Position numbers and translations under genes: made by a program
Part shown: positions 1-9,999 of the stretch, piece after piece
How positions within the stretch are numbered: the first letter of the stretch is position 1
How the letters are laid out: each line of letters starts with the position of its first letter
Notes under the pieces: generated by a model
What the model saw: the letters and a program-made list of their open reading frames with translations, nothing else
Database searches by the model: none
What the model was told of the DNA's origin: nothing
Origin: Opitutia bacterium
GTDB taxonomy: Bacteria; Verrucomicrobiota; Verrucomicrobiia; Opitutales; Opitutaceae
DNA: 64,000 nt
Direction of reading: 5' to 3'
Assembly: GCA_947472765.1 (NCBI GenBank)
Contig: CANJCM010000004.1
Span: 57,370-121,369, forward strand

Positions 1-1060
1 GGTGCCGTCACCGTCGATGGCGGGACCGCGATCCTCGATCTAGGCGCCAGCCGCACCGACACCGTCGGCACGGTGACCGTCGCGAATGGCGGCAGCATCA
101 CCGGCACGGGTACGTCCGCGCTGACGAGCACCGGCACGTTCGAAATGCAGAACGGTTCCGTCACCGCAATCCTCGCCGGCGCCGGCATCGCCCTCAACAA
201 GACCACCAGCGGCACGGTCACACTCTCCGGCGCCAACACCTTTACGGGTCTCACGACCGTCTCCGCCGGCACGCTCGCCTATGGCGCCAGCAATGTCCTC
301 AGCACCGGTGCCGTCACCGTCGATGGCGCCACGGCGATTCTCGATCTCGGCGCCAGCCGCACCGACTCGGTCGGCATCGTCACCGTCGCCAATGGCGGCA
401 GCATCACGGGTACCGGTACGTCGGCGTTGACCAGCACCGGCGGCTTCGCCGTGCAGAGCGGCTCCGCGAGCGCCATCCTTTCCGGTGCCGTCGCCCTCAC
501 GAAGTCCACCGCCGGCACTTTCACGCTGTCCGGCGTAAACACCTACACCGGCGGCACGACCCTCTCAGCGGGCACCCTGCAACTCAGCGGCAGCGGCACG
601 CTCGGCGGCACTTCGGGAGTGCTGACGCTCAGTGGTGGCACGCTCGATCTCAACGGCGTCAATACCAGCGTCGGCAACTTCACCGGTGCCAGCGGCACCG
701 TGCTGAACAACGGCGGCGCCGCCACCCTCACGATCGGCACGGGCAACGGGACCGGTGGAAATTTCCAGGGAGTCCTCGCCGACGGGTCGGGCGCCCTGGC
801 GCTGACCAAGATCGGCACCGGGACCATCACGATTTCGGGCGCCAACACGTACACCGGCGGCACGATCGTCAACGCCGGCACGCTCACCCTCGGCGCCAGC
901 AATTCCCTCAGCAGCGGGACTGTCACGGTCGACGGCGCCACCGCCATTCTCGCCCTGGGCGCCAACTCCGACACCGTCGGCACGGTCACCCTCGCGAACG
1001 GCGGCACGATCTCGGGCACCGGAGCGCTTTCGACGACCGGCACGTTCGAACTGCAAAGCG
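1..1060 (+). repeat. About 306-bp intragenic repeat units in the giant protein gene
   Basis: Near-identical coding units begin at 1 and 307 (306 bp apart), and a more diverged copy begins at 916. Each encodes VTVDG-TAIL-LGA followed by a VGTVT-ANGG segment. The spacing is a multiple of three, so gain or loss of units keeps the frame. Confidence 0.85.
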
Positions 1061-4000
1061 GCACGGTGAGCGGCGTCCTCGGCGGTTCGGGCAACCTCAA
1101 CAAGACCACGGCCGGCACGGTCACGCTGACCGGCACCAACACGTTCACCGGGAGCACGAACGTCAACGGCGGCACGCTTTCCATCAATTCCGACGCCCGG
1201 CTCGGCACCGCGCCCGGATCGCCGACGACCGACTCGCTCACGTTCAATGGCGGCACGCTCAGCGTCACCGCCACCACGACCCTCAACGCCAACCGCGGGA
1301 TCACGCTCAACGCCGGTGGCGGCACGATCAGCCCGACGACCGGGACGACGTCCTACGCCGGAATCATCGCCGGTTCCGGTAATCTGACGAAGACCGGCGC
1401 CGGCGCCCTCACGCTCAGCGGAGCGAACACCTACACCGGTCAGACATTCGTGGCCGGCACGGGCGCGCTCTCGATCAACACGATCGCCAACGTCGGGGGC
1501 GGCGCCTCCGCGCTCGGTGCGCCCGTGACCATCGCGAATGGCACCATTGCCCTGGGCAGTGGTGCGACGGCTGGCCTGCTCACCTACACGGGAGCCGCCA
1601 CCTCGACCGATCGCGTCGTCGACCTCGCGGGTACGACGGGCGGCGCGACGATTAGCGCCAACGGCAGCGGCGCGCTCACGTTCGCCAGCAATTTCACCGC
1701 CACGGGCAATGGCGACAAAACCCTGACGCTTGGCGGCACCAACACCGGCGCGAACACGATCTCCGGGATCCTTCCCGACAGCGCCGGCGGCACCACTTCG
1801 CTCCTCAAGACCGGTGCGGGCCTCTGGGTCCTTTCCGGCGCCAACACCTACTCCGGCACGACGCAAATCCAGGGCGGCACGCTCAGCATCAATTCCATCG
1901 GCAACGTCAGCGGTGGCGCCACTGCGCTCGGCGCGCCGACAACGATCGGGAACGGCACGATCAAGTTCGGGCTGACGACGACTGGCGCCTCGCTCACCTA
2001 CACCGGCAGCGGCGCCTCGACCGATCGCGTCATCGATCTCGCGGGCACGACGGGCGGCGCGACGATCAACGCCAACCAGACCAACGGCGCCGGTGCGCTG
2101 GTGTTCACGAGCAATCTCACCGCCACGGGATCCGGCGCGAAGACCCTCGCGCTCGCTGGCACCAACACCGACCTCAACACGATCAGCGGCACGATTGGTA
2201 ACAGCGCCGGTGGCAACACCGCTGTGAGCAAGTCCGGGGCCGGCACGTGGCTGCTCTCGGGCACCAACAGCTACTCCGGCAACACCACTCTCACGGTCGG
2301 CACGCTCGTCGCCGGAAACGACTCCGCCTTCGGCAACGGCACGCTCAGCTTTGGCGGCGGCACGCTCCAGGGCGACGGCACGCCGCGGACGCTCACCAAC
2401 GCCTTGGCCATCACCGCGAACAGCACCATTGCGGGTAGCTCGAATCTCACGCTGAGCGGCAACTTCAATCTCGGCACCACGACCCGCACCCTGACCGTCA
2501 CGAACACCGGCAGCACCGTCCTCAGCGGCATCCTCAGCAACACGGCCGGACTGACCAAGGCTGGCGCCGGCAGCCTGACCCTTTCCGGCGACAACACCTA
2601 CACCGGTACCACGACCCTCAGCGCCGGCACGCTCCGCGCCTCCGGCTTCGCCACCGCGCTCGGCGGCGGCAACCTCGCCCTCAACAGCGGGATCCTCGAA
2701 CTCGCCAACGACACCGGGCTGACTTTCGGCCGCAACACGACGATCGGCGGCAATACCACCATCAAGGTCGACACGGTGACGGCGCAAAACGGCGTCACTC
2801 ACACCCTCGGCACGCTCACGACGGGCGCGTTCACGTTGTCCGTCGCCGCCGGCGCAAACGTCAACGCCAACACCGCCTACGGTCTCACGTTCGGCTCCAC
2901 GGTCCTGAGTGGCAATCCGGCGATGACTGTGAACGTCGCGAACAACGGCAGCGGGCTCGGAACCGTTACCCTCGGCTCACTCTCCAACGCCGCCGCCCGC
3001 GGCCTCACGAAGACAGGAGACGGTCTGCTCCTCCTTAGTGCCGCCTCCGGGACGATCACTTCGACGTCCGCGTTCACCGTCAACAACGGCACGCTGCGAC
3101 TCGGCGCGGCCGGCGCCCTCGGTGCTTCTGCCCTCGCCAACGTCACCGTCAATGCCACCACCGCCGGCACCACCGCCCTTTTCGATCTGGCCGGCAACAA
3201 CCAGTCCATCCTGTCGCTTACCTTCGGCGGCACGGGCGCCACTGCCACCTCGACCAACTCGGTCACCACCGGCGCCGGCACGCTGACGCTCGGCGGCAAC
3301 GTGACCTACACGTCGACCAACAACCCGCTCGGCGCCACCCTCACTGGCAACCTGAATCTCGGCGCCGCCACGCGCACGTTCACGATCAACGACTCGAACA
3401 ACGCTGCGGTCGACCTGGCCGTCAGCGCGGACATCTCGGCCTCTGCCGCCGGACTGACAAAGCTCGGCTCCGGCACGCTCGAACTCTCCGGCGCGAATGC
3501 CTACACCGGCACAACGACGGTGAGCCTCGGCACGTTGCGGGCGACGACCTCCGCCTCGGCTCTCGGCGCCGGGGCGCTCACCCTCAATGCCGGGACCCTC
3601 CAACTGGTGGACGACACCGGTCTGGCCTTTGGCCGCAACACCACCGTTGCCGCCTCGAGCACGATCCAATCCGACCGTCTCACCGTCGGCAGCAACGTCA
3701 GCAACACACTCGGGACGCTCTCGATTGGCACCTTCACGCTCACGGCCAACGCCGGCGGCAATGTGTCGGGCACCGCCACCACCACGTTCGGCGCCACCAC
3801 GCTGACGGGCAACGCGAGCTTCACCGTCGGCGCGAATTCCAACCTCGTTCTCGGTGCCCTCACCGACGGCGGCGTCGCCCGCACGCTCACCAAGTCGGGG
3901 CTCGGCACGCTGACGCTCGGCAGCGCGGCGGCGAGTTGGGCGACGGCGAATGACGCCCTCGTGATTGCCACCGGCACGGTTCGCCTCGGCGCGAGCGACG

Positions 4001-7000
4001 CCTTCGGCACCGGTACCAACACGAACGTCACCGTCCGCTCCACCACCGCGGGTGCCACCTCGTTGCTCGATCTCAACGGCAGCAACCAAAGCATCGGCAC
4101 GCTGACATTTGGCGGCACTGGATCCACCGCCACCTCGACGAACAGTGTCTCGACCGGCAGTGGCACGCTGACCCTCGGCGGCAACGTCACTTACTCCGCC
4201 ACGAGCAACCCGCTCGGCTCCACCCTCTCGGGCAACCTCAACCTCGGCAGCGCGAACCGGACCTTCACGATCGCGGACTCGACCAACGCGCCCATCGACC
4301 TCGACCTCACGGCGAACATCTCCGGCACCGGCGGCCTGATCAAGGCCGGCGCCGGCACCCTGGCGGTCTCCGGCAACAACACGTTAACCGGCACCACGTC
4401 CGTCACCGCGGGCACGCTCCGCGCCACCGCCAATGCCGCCGCCCTCGGCGCCGGCAACCTCACGCTCGGCGGCGGCACGCTGCAGCTCGCCGACGACACC
4501 GGTCTCGCCTTCAACCGCAACACGACCCTCACCGCGAATACCACGCTCCAGGCCGATCGGCTCACCGCCGGCAGCAACGTTTCGTACACCTTCGGCACCC
4601 TCTCACTCGGCGCCTTCACCCTGACCGCGAACGCCGGCGCGAACGTCAGCGGCACCGCCACCACCATCTTTGGCGCCACCACCCTGACCGGCAACGCGAC
4701 CCTGGCCGTCGGCAACCTCGCCAACCTGCGAGTCGGCTCCCTGGATGACGGCGGGGTCGCCCGGACGCTCACCAAGACCGGACTCGGTACGCTCACCCTC
4801 ACGAGCACGGCCTCCAACTGGAACACCGCGAGCGACGCCCTCGTCATCAGTAACGGCACCGTGCAGCTCGCCGCCGCAGACGTGTTTGGCAGCACCGGCA
4901 ACACGGCCGTCACCGTGCGGGCCAACACCGCAAGCACCACCGCCCTGCTCGATCTCAACGGCAACAGCGCCACCATCGGCTCACTCACTTTTGGCGGGGC
5001 CGGATCCACGACGACCTCCACCAACACGGTCACCACCGGCGCGGGCACGCTCACCCTGGGTGGCGATGTGACCTATTCGGCCACCAGCAACCCGCTCGGT
5101 GCCACTCTGACCGGCAACGTCAACCTGGGTTCAGCCAACCGCGCGTTCACGATCGGGGATTCCAGCAACGCCAGCACCGATCTCGCGGTCTCGGCGATCA
5201 TTTCCGGCTCCGGTGTCGGGCTGAACAAAGCCGGCGCGGGCGTGCTCGAGTTGTCCGGCAATAACACCTTTACCGGTACGACCACCGTTTCCGCCGGCAC
5301 ACTGCGGGCCACGACGAGTGCGGGTGCCCTCGGCGCGGGTACGCTCGCGCTCGCGGGTGGCACGCTCCAACTCGTCGACGATACCGGGCTGGCGTTCGGG
5401 CGGGATACGACCGTGACCGGCAGCGCCACAGTCACCGCCGATCGCGCCACCGCCGGCTCGGATGTCACGCACACGCTCGGCAACCTGAGCATTGGGGCGT
5501 TCACCCTCACCGCCAACGCGGGCGCCAACGTCAGCGGCACCGGCACGATGATCTTCGGCGGCACGACGCTGACAGGCGATGCCACCTTCGATGTCGGAGC
5601 CCTCGCCCAATTGAACCTCGGCACGACAACCGGCGCCTTCGGCTTCACCAAGAGCGGCGTCGGCACGCTGGTCCTCGGCGGCGGCACCTCGAACACCTAC
5701 TCCGGCACGACCACAGTGAACGGCGGCACGCTGGTCCTCGCGAAGTCCGGCGGTGCCATCGCAGTCTCGGGCAATCTCGTCATCGGCGACGGCACCGGCA
5801 CTGACACCGTGCGGCTGGATGCCGCAAATCAGATTAGCGACACCTCCGCCGTGACGCTCAACGCCACCGGAGCCCCGGTGCTGAACCTGAACGGCTTCGC
5901 CGAGCGGATCGGCTCGCTGTCGTCCGCCAACGCCGCCGCCGAAGTCCAGTTCGGTTCGCCGGGTTCGCTCACGAACTTCACCATCGGCGACGCTTCGGAC
6001 ACGACGTACGCGGGCGTCCTCACCTCGGGCAACAGCAACACCAGCCTGGTCAAGGAAGGCACTGGCACGCTCACGCTGAGCGGTGCGAACACTTTCACCG
6101 GGGCAGTCGCGGTGAACGACGGCACGCTCGCGGTGCAGAACAACTCCGGTCTCGGCGCCGGCACACTGGGCACCACGGTCAGCTCCGGCGGGACGCTGGC
6201 ATTGCTCGGCGGCGTGACGGTTGCGAACGGGACGTTGTCACTCACCGGAACGGGCGCGAGCAGCGTCGGCGCGCTGACCAACGTCAGCGGCGACAACGTC
6301 TGGAATGGCGATGTCACGTTGACGGGTGACGCCTTCATCACGACTCAGGCCGGCACCCTGATCATCGGTCCGACCAATCCCTACACGTTTACGCCGAGCG
6401 GAACCAATCCGGCGACCGAGACCGGCTATGTCACCATCGGCGGCCGGACGCTGACCTTCGGCGGCGCCGGGACGAACATCCAGGTGTACGACCGCATTCG
6501 CGACTTCGTGGGTCAGACCGACAGCACGCGCTACAGCTACCCCCCGCTCACGCTCGCCCAGGCGCCGGAAACCACGAGTCCGGGCAACGTGATCGTCAAC
6601 ATGACCGGGGGCGGCTCGGTGACCTACTCCGCGAACGCGAACAGCTACACTGGTTCGACGACGGTCCAGGCCGGTACGCTGATTCTCGATACGGTGAACA
6701 ATACCGGGGCGCAGCACGACACGGTCACGAACAACTTCCACGCCATCAACGGAGCGCTCATCATTGGCAACGGCGATGCGTCGACGGCGACCGTCCAGTT
6801 GTCCAACGGCTACCCAGTCGCGGAGGCCATTGCGATGACCTCGGCCATCACGATGTACAAGGACGGCGTCCTCGACATCAATGGGCAGAGCCAGACCATC
6901 GGCGCACTGACGTTCAACGGCGGCACCGTGAACCTGAACGCCGGCACGCTCTATCTCGACCAGGACGTGACCGTAAATGCGTCCGCCGGCAACACGGCGA

Positions 7001-8829
7001 CGATCAATGGCACAGGCAACCTGAGCCTGACGCTGCGGCGCACCGGTGGCGTCGATGTGCTCCCGGACGCGACCCGCACCTTCACCGTCACCGGCGGCGT
7101 GGGCAACCTCTACGACCTGACGATCACGGGCAACATCCAGAGCGGCAATCTGGTCAAGGCGGGCGACGGCACGCTGATGCTCGGAACGACCCACAACACC
7201 TATGTCGGTACGACGTCAGTGACGGGCGGCATCCTGAACATCCAGCAGGGCACCGACGGCAGCACCCGCAGTTCACTCGGCGCGAGCAATGGTCTCGCCA
7301 GTCAGGGCACTTCGGTCAGCAGCGGCGCCACGCTGCAACTCCAGGGCGGGATCAGCGTGACGGGAGAGTACCTCTCGATCGCCGGCAACGGTTTCAATCC
7401 CGGCGGCGGCGATCTTGGCGCGTTGAACAATCTGAGCGGCAGCAACACTTGGGGCACCGGGGGCAACACCTACATCAACCTGACCGCCGACTCCCGGATC
7501 AATTCCAGCGCGGGCACGCTGACGATTGCGGGCAATATTTCCTCCACGGGTAATCGGGCCCTGACATTCGGCGGCGCGGGCGACACCACCGTCAGCGGTG
7601 GAATCAACACGGGCACAGGCTCGACCACGACGGTAACCAAGGACGGCGCCGGAACGCTGATTCTCTCCGGCAGCAACAATTTCGAGGGAGTGACCAACGT
7701 CACGAGCGGCATCGTCAGTGTGCAGCACAACAATGGCCTCGGCTCCGTCGTCGCCGGCACGGTCGTGACCAGCGGCGCGGAACTGCAATTGAGCAAGGTC
7801 ACCGGGCTCTCCATCGGCGGCGAGGCCCTCACGCTCAACGGTGCGGGCATCAGCGGCACCTCCGGTGCCCTGAACAATGTGCTCGGAAATAATTCCTTTG
7901 GAGGAGTCGTGACGCTCGGGTCCGCCACCACGATCAAGAGCACGAGCGACACCCTCACGCTCTCGGGTGGCATCACCAGTTCGGATCAAAATCTCACGAT
8001 CGCCGGCACCGGCAATGTCACCGTCACCGGCGGCATCACGAATGGCACCGGCACCCTGACCAAGAATGACGCCGGCACGTTCACCTTCGCCGGTTCCGTC
8101 AATGGCACGACCGGCACGGTCGGCACCGCTTCGCTGCTCGCGGGCAGCATGGTCGTCGGCAACGGCACCGAGACGACGACGCTGAACACCGCCGCGTTTG
8201 ATTCCGCCGCGGGTACGACGCTCACGATTGCGAGCGGCGGCACCGTGGTCGCCGATTACGCTTCCGGCTCGACCAACTTTGACGGCGCGCTGGCCGGGGC
8301 GGGCACCTTCCAGAAGGACGGCGCCGGGACCCTCGTCTTCGGGAACACCTTCACCGCGACCAATCTCACTTTGGTTCTCCACGGCGGCACCCTCTCCCTC
8401 ACCGGCGTCCAAATCACCGTCGGCACGATTCACATCACCGCCAGCACCACCCTGGATTTCAACAACTCCAACGGCACGGTGCTCAACTCGTCCCACCTCG
8501 TGATCGACAACGGCGTGGTCGTGACCGTGAACAACTGGATCAGCGCCGCCAACGACGCCGCCGCGAGTACCATCTGGTACGCCACGAGCACCGTGAACAG
8601 CGGCAGCCTCACCGGGGCGCAGCAATTCGGCGGGACTCCGCTCACCCAGATCGAGTTCACCGGTTACACCCCGGGGCTCACGACCACCTGGACCACCCAG
8701 CAGAACGGCTGGTTCGAGCACGAGATTCGTCCCACGCCCGAGCCCCAGACCTACGGCGCCATCTTCCTCTCGGGTTGTTTTGGCCTGCTCGGCTGGCGCC
8801 GCTGGCGTCAGCGCCGCGTTACGGCCTGA
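1..8829 (+). CDS. Giant autotransporter-associated beta-strand repeat protein with PEP-CTERM tail (5' end outside window)
   Basis: The reading frame is open at base 1, so the gene starts upstream; about 2,940 codons are visible. The protein is almost entirely Gly/Thr/Ser/Asn/Ala-rich beta-strand repeats of the type LSGANTYTGGTTVNAGTL; about sixteen N-[TS]-[YF]-[TS]-G-like cores can be counted. This is the passenger-type repeat found in huge secreted proteins of Verrucomicrobia. The C-terminus has the PEP-CTERM layout: a PEP motif (TPEPQTYG), a hydrophobic segment (AIFLSGCFGLLGW) and a basic end (RRWRQRR). That predicts export and exosortase/archaeosortase-type processing rather than an autotransporter barrel. 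No enzymatic domain is seen. A cell-surface or matrix role is inferred. The internal DNA is repetitive on two scales (separate entries), so copy number could vary between strains or be misassembled. Confidence 0.93.
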   Translation, partial: GAVTVDGGTAILDLGASRTDTVGTVTVANGGSITGTGTSALTSTGTFEMQNGSVTAILAGAGIALNKTTSGTVTLSGANTFTGLTTVSAGTLAYGASNVLSTGAVTVDGATAILDLGASRTDSVGIVTVANGGSITGTGTSALTSTGGFAVQSGSASAILSGAVALTKSTAGTFTLSGVNTYTGGTTLSAGTLQLSGSGTLGGTSGVLTLSGGTLDLNGVNTSVGNFTGASGTVLNNGGAATLTIGTGNGTGGNFQGVLADGSGALALTKIGTGTITISGANTYTGGTIVNAGTLTLGASNSLSSGTVTVDGATAILALGANSDTVGTVTLANGGTISGTGALSTTGTFELQSGTVSGVLGGSGNLNKTTAGTVTLTGTNTFTGSTNVNGGTLSINSDARLGTAPGSPTTDSLTFNGGTLSVTATTTLNANRGITLNAGGGTISPTTGTTSYAGIIAGSGNLTKTGAGALTLSGANTYTGQTFVAGTGALSINTIANVGGGASALGAPVTIANGTIALGSGATAGLLTYTGAATSTDRVVDLAGTTGGATISANGSGALTFASNFTATGNGDKTLTLGGTNTGANTISGILPDSAGGTTSLLKTGAGLWVLSGANTYSGTTQIQGGTLSINSIGNVSGGATALGAPTTIGNGTIKFGLTTTGASLTYTGSGASTDRVIDLAGTTGGATINANQTNGAGALVFTSNLTATGSGAKTLALAGTNTDLNTISGTIGNSAGGNTAVSKSGAGTWLLSGTNSYSGNTTLTVGTLVAGNDSAFGNGTLSFGGGTLQGDGTPRTLTNALAITANSTIAGSSNLTLSGNFNLGTTTRTLTVTNTGSTVLSGILSNTAGLTKAGAGSLTLSGDNTYTGTTTLSAGTLRASGFATALGGGNLALNSGILELANDTGLTFGRNTTIGGNTTIKVDTVTAQNGVTHTLGTLTTGAFTLSVAAGANVNANTAYGLTFGSTVLSGNPAMTVNVANNGSGLGTVTLGSLSNAAARGLTKTGDGLLLLSAASGTITSTSAFTVNNGTLRLGAAGALGASALANVTVNATTAGTTALFDLAGNNQSILSLTFGGTGATATSTNSVTTGAGTLTLGGNVTYTSTNNPLGATLTGNLNLGAATRTFTINDSNNAAVDLAVSADISASAAGLTKLGSGTLELSGANAYTGTTTVSLGTLRATTSASALGAGALTLNAGTLQLVDDTGLAFGRNTTVAASSTIQSDRLTVGSNVSNTLGTLSIGTFTLTANAGGNVSGTATTTFGATTLTGNASFTVGANSNLVLGALTDGGVARTLTKSGLGTLTLGSAAASWATANDALVIATGTVRLGASDAFGTGTNTNVTVRSTTAGATSLLDLNGSNQSIGTLTFGGTGSTATSTNSVSTGSGTLTLGGNVTYSATSNPLGSTLSGNLNLGSANRTFTIADSTNAPIDLDLTANISGTGGLIKAGAGTLAVSGNNTLTGTTSVTAGTLRATANAAALGAGNLTLGGGTLQLADDTGLAFNRNTTLTANTTLQADRLTAGSNVSYTFGTLSLGAFTLTANAGANVSGTATTIFGATTLTGNATLAVGNLANLRVGSLDDGGVARTLTKTGLGTLTLTSTASNWNTASDALVISNGTVQLAAADVFGSTGNTAVTVRANTASTTALLDLNGNSATIGSLTFGGAGSTTTSTNTVTTGAGTLTLGGDVTYSATSNPLGATLTGNVNLGSANRAFTIGDSSNASTDLAVSAIISGSGVGLNKAGAGVLELSGNNTFTGTTTVSAGTLRATTSAGALGAGTLALAGGTLQLVDDTGLAFGRDTTVTGSATVTADRATAGSDVTHTLGNLSIGAFTLTANAGANVSGTGTMIFGGTTLTGDATFDVGALAQLNLGTTTGAFGFTKSGVGTLVLGGGTSNTYSGTTTVNGGTLVLAKSGGAIAVSGNLVIGDGTGTDTVRLDAANQISDTSAVTLNATGAPVLNLNGFAERIGSLSSANAAAEVQFGSPGSLTNFTIGDASDTTYAGVLTSGNSNTSLVKEGTGTLTLSGANTFTGAVAVNDGTLAVQNNSGLGAGTLGTTVSSGGTLALLGGVTVANGTLSLTGTGASSVGALTNVSGDNVWNGDVTLTGDAFITTQAGTLIIGPTNPYTFTPSGTNPATETGYVTIGGRTLTFGGAGTNIQVYDRIRDFVGQTDSTRYSYPPLTLAQAPETTSPGNVIVNMTGGGSVTYSANANSYTGSTTVQAGTLILDTVNNTGAQHDTVTNNFHAINGALIIGNGDASTATVQLSNGYPVAEAIAMTSAITMYKDGVLDINGQSQTIGALTFNGGTVNLNAGTLYLDQDVTVNASAGNTATINGTGNLSLTLRRTGGVDVLPDATRTFTVTGGVGNLYDLTITGNIQSGNLVKAGDGTLMLGTTHNTYVGTTSVTGGILNIQQGTDGSTRSSLGASNGLASQGTSVSSGATLQLQGGISVTGEYLSIAGNGFNPGGGDLGALNNLSGSNTWGTGGNTYINLTADSRINSSAGTLTIAGNISSTGNRALTFGGAGDTTVSGGINTGTGSTTTVTKDGAGTLILSGSNNFEGVTNVTSGIVSVQHNNGLGSVVAGTVVTSGAELQLSKVTGLSIGGEALTLNGAGISGTSGALNNVLGNNSFGGVVTLGSATTIKSTSDTLTLSGGITSSDQNLTIAGTGNVTVTGGITNGTGTLTKNDAGTFTFAGSVNGTTGTVGTASLLAGSMVVGNGTETTTLNTAAFDSAAGTTLTIASGGTVVADYASGSTNFDGALAGAGTFQKDGAGTLVFGNTFTATNLTLVLHGGTLSLTGVQITVGTIHITASTTLDFNNSNGTVLNSSHLVIDNGVVVTVNNWISAANDAAASTIWYATSTVNSGSLTGAQQFGGTPLTQIEFTGYTPGLTTTWTTQQNGWFEHEIRPTPEPQTYGAIFLSGCFGLLGWRRWRQRRVTA
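2605..6060 (+). repeat. Higher-order repeat of about 885-900 bp (roughly 295 residues) in the giant protein gene
   Basis: The segment beginning GTTT-SAGTLRA recurs at 2605, 3508, 4390 and 5275, with spacings of 903, 882 and 885 bp, all multiples of three. Within each unit the order of submotifs is kept: DDTGLAFGRNTT, then TLTANAGANVSGTAT, then LTLGGNVTYSATSNPLG. The last copy diverges after about 5600. The pattern implies duplication of blocks made of several beta-strand repeats. Confidence 0.85.
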
Positions 8830-8860
8830 ACGAAGGAAGCGCGGGCGGGAGTGCGACATT

Positions 8861-8920
8861 GGGCGCGCACGAGGCGCGCCCCTACATCCGAGCTTCGTAG
8901 GGGCGTGGCTCGTCCACGCC
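8861..8920. repeat. Paired CTCGT-loop hairpin element
   Basis: Two arms in opposite orientation, 8861-8885 and 8897-8920, each read GTAGGGGCG-stem-CTCGT-stem from its own strand. The stems differ (GGCGCGC/GCGCGCC and GGCGTGG/CCACGCC) but both pair perfectly. The element lies between convergent genes, so it may also act as a terminator. Related copies are at 20582-20648, 46488-46559 and 59901-59966. Confidence 0.8.
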
Positions 8921-8941
8921 TGACCGCGCTTCCCTCTACGC

Positions 8942-9877
8942 TCAATCGAGGCCGAAGACCGCCTTCACGTAATTATCGACGCTGAAAGGCTGCAGGTCCT
9001 CGGCCTGTTCGCCCAGGCCGAGAAAGTAGATGGGCAACTTCAGCTGGCGATAGATACCCACGAGGGCGCCGCCGCGACTGGTGCCGTCGAGCTTCGTGAC
9101 GATCAGTCCGGTCAGCCCGAAGCTCTGGTGGAACACCCTCGCCTGCTCGATCGAGTTGCTGCCAATGGAACCGTCGACCACGAGCCAGCGATGCTGGGGG
9201 GCCGTCGGATCGTTCTTCTGCAGCACCCGGCCGATCTTCGCGAGTTCCTCCATCAGGTTGCTCTTCGTGTGCAGCCGGCCCGCCGTGTCCACGATCAGGA
9301 AGTCACGCCCGCGCGACTTCGCCGCCTGCCAGGCATCGAACGCCACCGCCGCCGCATCGGCCCCCGGGTGACTGGAGATGATCTCGAGGTCGAGCTTCAC
9401 CGCCCAGGCCTTGAGCTGCTCCACCGCCGCGGCGCGAAAGGTGTCACAGGCGGCGAGGGTCACGGTGCGGCCTTCCTGTTTCAGCTTCCACGCCAGCTTG
9501 GCCGAGGTCGTGGTCTTCCCCGAGCCGTTGACACCGATCATCGCGATCACGACCGGCAGCTTCGCGGCACCGCCCAGGCCCGGGCCGGTGTCGAACTTCC
9601 CCTCGGCGCCGGCGAGCACACGCTTGAGGACCGTCGCGCCGATGTTCGCTGCGTCCTGACCGCGCAGCGCCTTGTCCTTTTTATAGGCCGTCTTGATCTC
9701 GGCGAGGATCTCCTCGGTGGTCTCGACGCCGAAATCGGCGCCATAGAGCGCTTCCTCGAGCGTTTCGATCGAGGACGCGTCGATTGGTTTCTGCCCGAAG
9801 ATCGCGGCGGTCTTCTCCGCGATGGCCGAGACCGTCTTCGCGAACCCGTCTTTGAATTTCTTGAAAAGGCCGAACAT
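8942..9877 (-). CDS. ftsY: Signal recognition particle receptor FtsY
   Basis: FtsY is the membrane-associated GTPase that docks SRP-ribosome complexes at the SecYEG translocon. The 311-residue protein has the complete NG core: P-loop GVNGSGKT at residues 115-122, DTFRAAA at 145-151, DTAGR at 197-201, and TKLDG at 251-255. It ends with the usual FSVDNYVKAVFG segment. The acidic A domain of enterobacterial FtsY is absent. Only a short amphipathic N-terminus (MFGLFKKFKDGFAK) is present, as is common outside gamma-proteobacteria. It reads in the same direction as nusB and ribH, 122 bp downstream of nusB, with a heptamer-type inverted repeat between them. Confidence 0.97.
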   Translation of the reverse strand: MFGLFKKFKDGFAKTVSAIAEKTAAIFGQKPIDASSIETLEEALYGADFGVETTEEILAEIKTAYKKDKALRGQDAANIGATVLKRVLAGAEGKFDTGPGLGGAAKLPVVIAMIGVNGSGKTTTSAKLAWKLKQEGRTVTLAACDTFRAAAVEQLKAWAVKLDLEIISSHPGADAAAVAFDAWQAAKSRGRDFLIVDTAGRLHTKSNLMEELAKIGRVLQKNDPTAPQHRWLVVDGSIGSNSIEQARVFHQSFGLTGLIVTKLDGTSRGGALVGIYRQLKLPIYFLGLGEQAEDLQPFSVDNYVKAVFGLD

Positions 9878-9882
9878 CGATT

Positions 9883-9995
9883 AATTGCCGATTGGCGAAT
9901 GCCGGTTGCCGAATTCAGACCACCGAACCGGCACACGCCCTCCCCCCAGTTCCCACCACCCGAAATTCGGCACTCGGCACCCGGCAATCGCCATT
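9883..9995. repeat. Inverted-repeat element with 7-nt TGCCGAT-like iterations
   Basis: The left arm, 9883-9916, reads as heptamers TGCCGAT, TGGCGAA, TGCCGGT, TGCCGAA. The right arm, 9961-9995, carries the complementary series (ATTCGGC, ACTCGGC, ACCCGGC, AATCGCC). The two arms pair imperfectly over about 33 nt. The element fills almost the whole ftsY-nusB gap. Confidence 0.8.
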
Positions 9996-9999
9996 GAGT

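Noticed and set aside
279..8859. Many long open frames antisense to the giant repeat protein
   Set aside because: They follow from the Gly/Thr/Ala-rich, GC-rich codon pattern. Their translations are low-complexity (Val/Pro/Ser or Arg/Ala/Glu-rich) and have no start context or family similarity.
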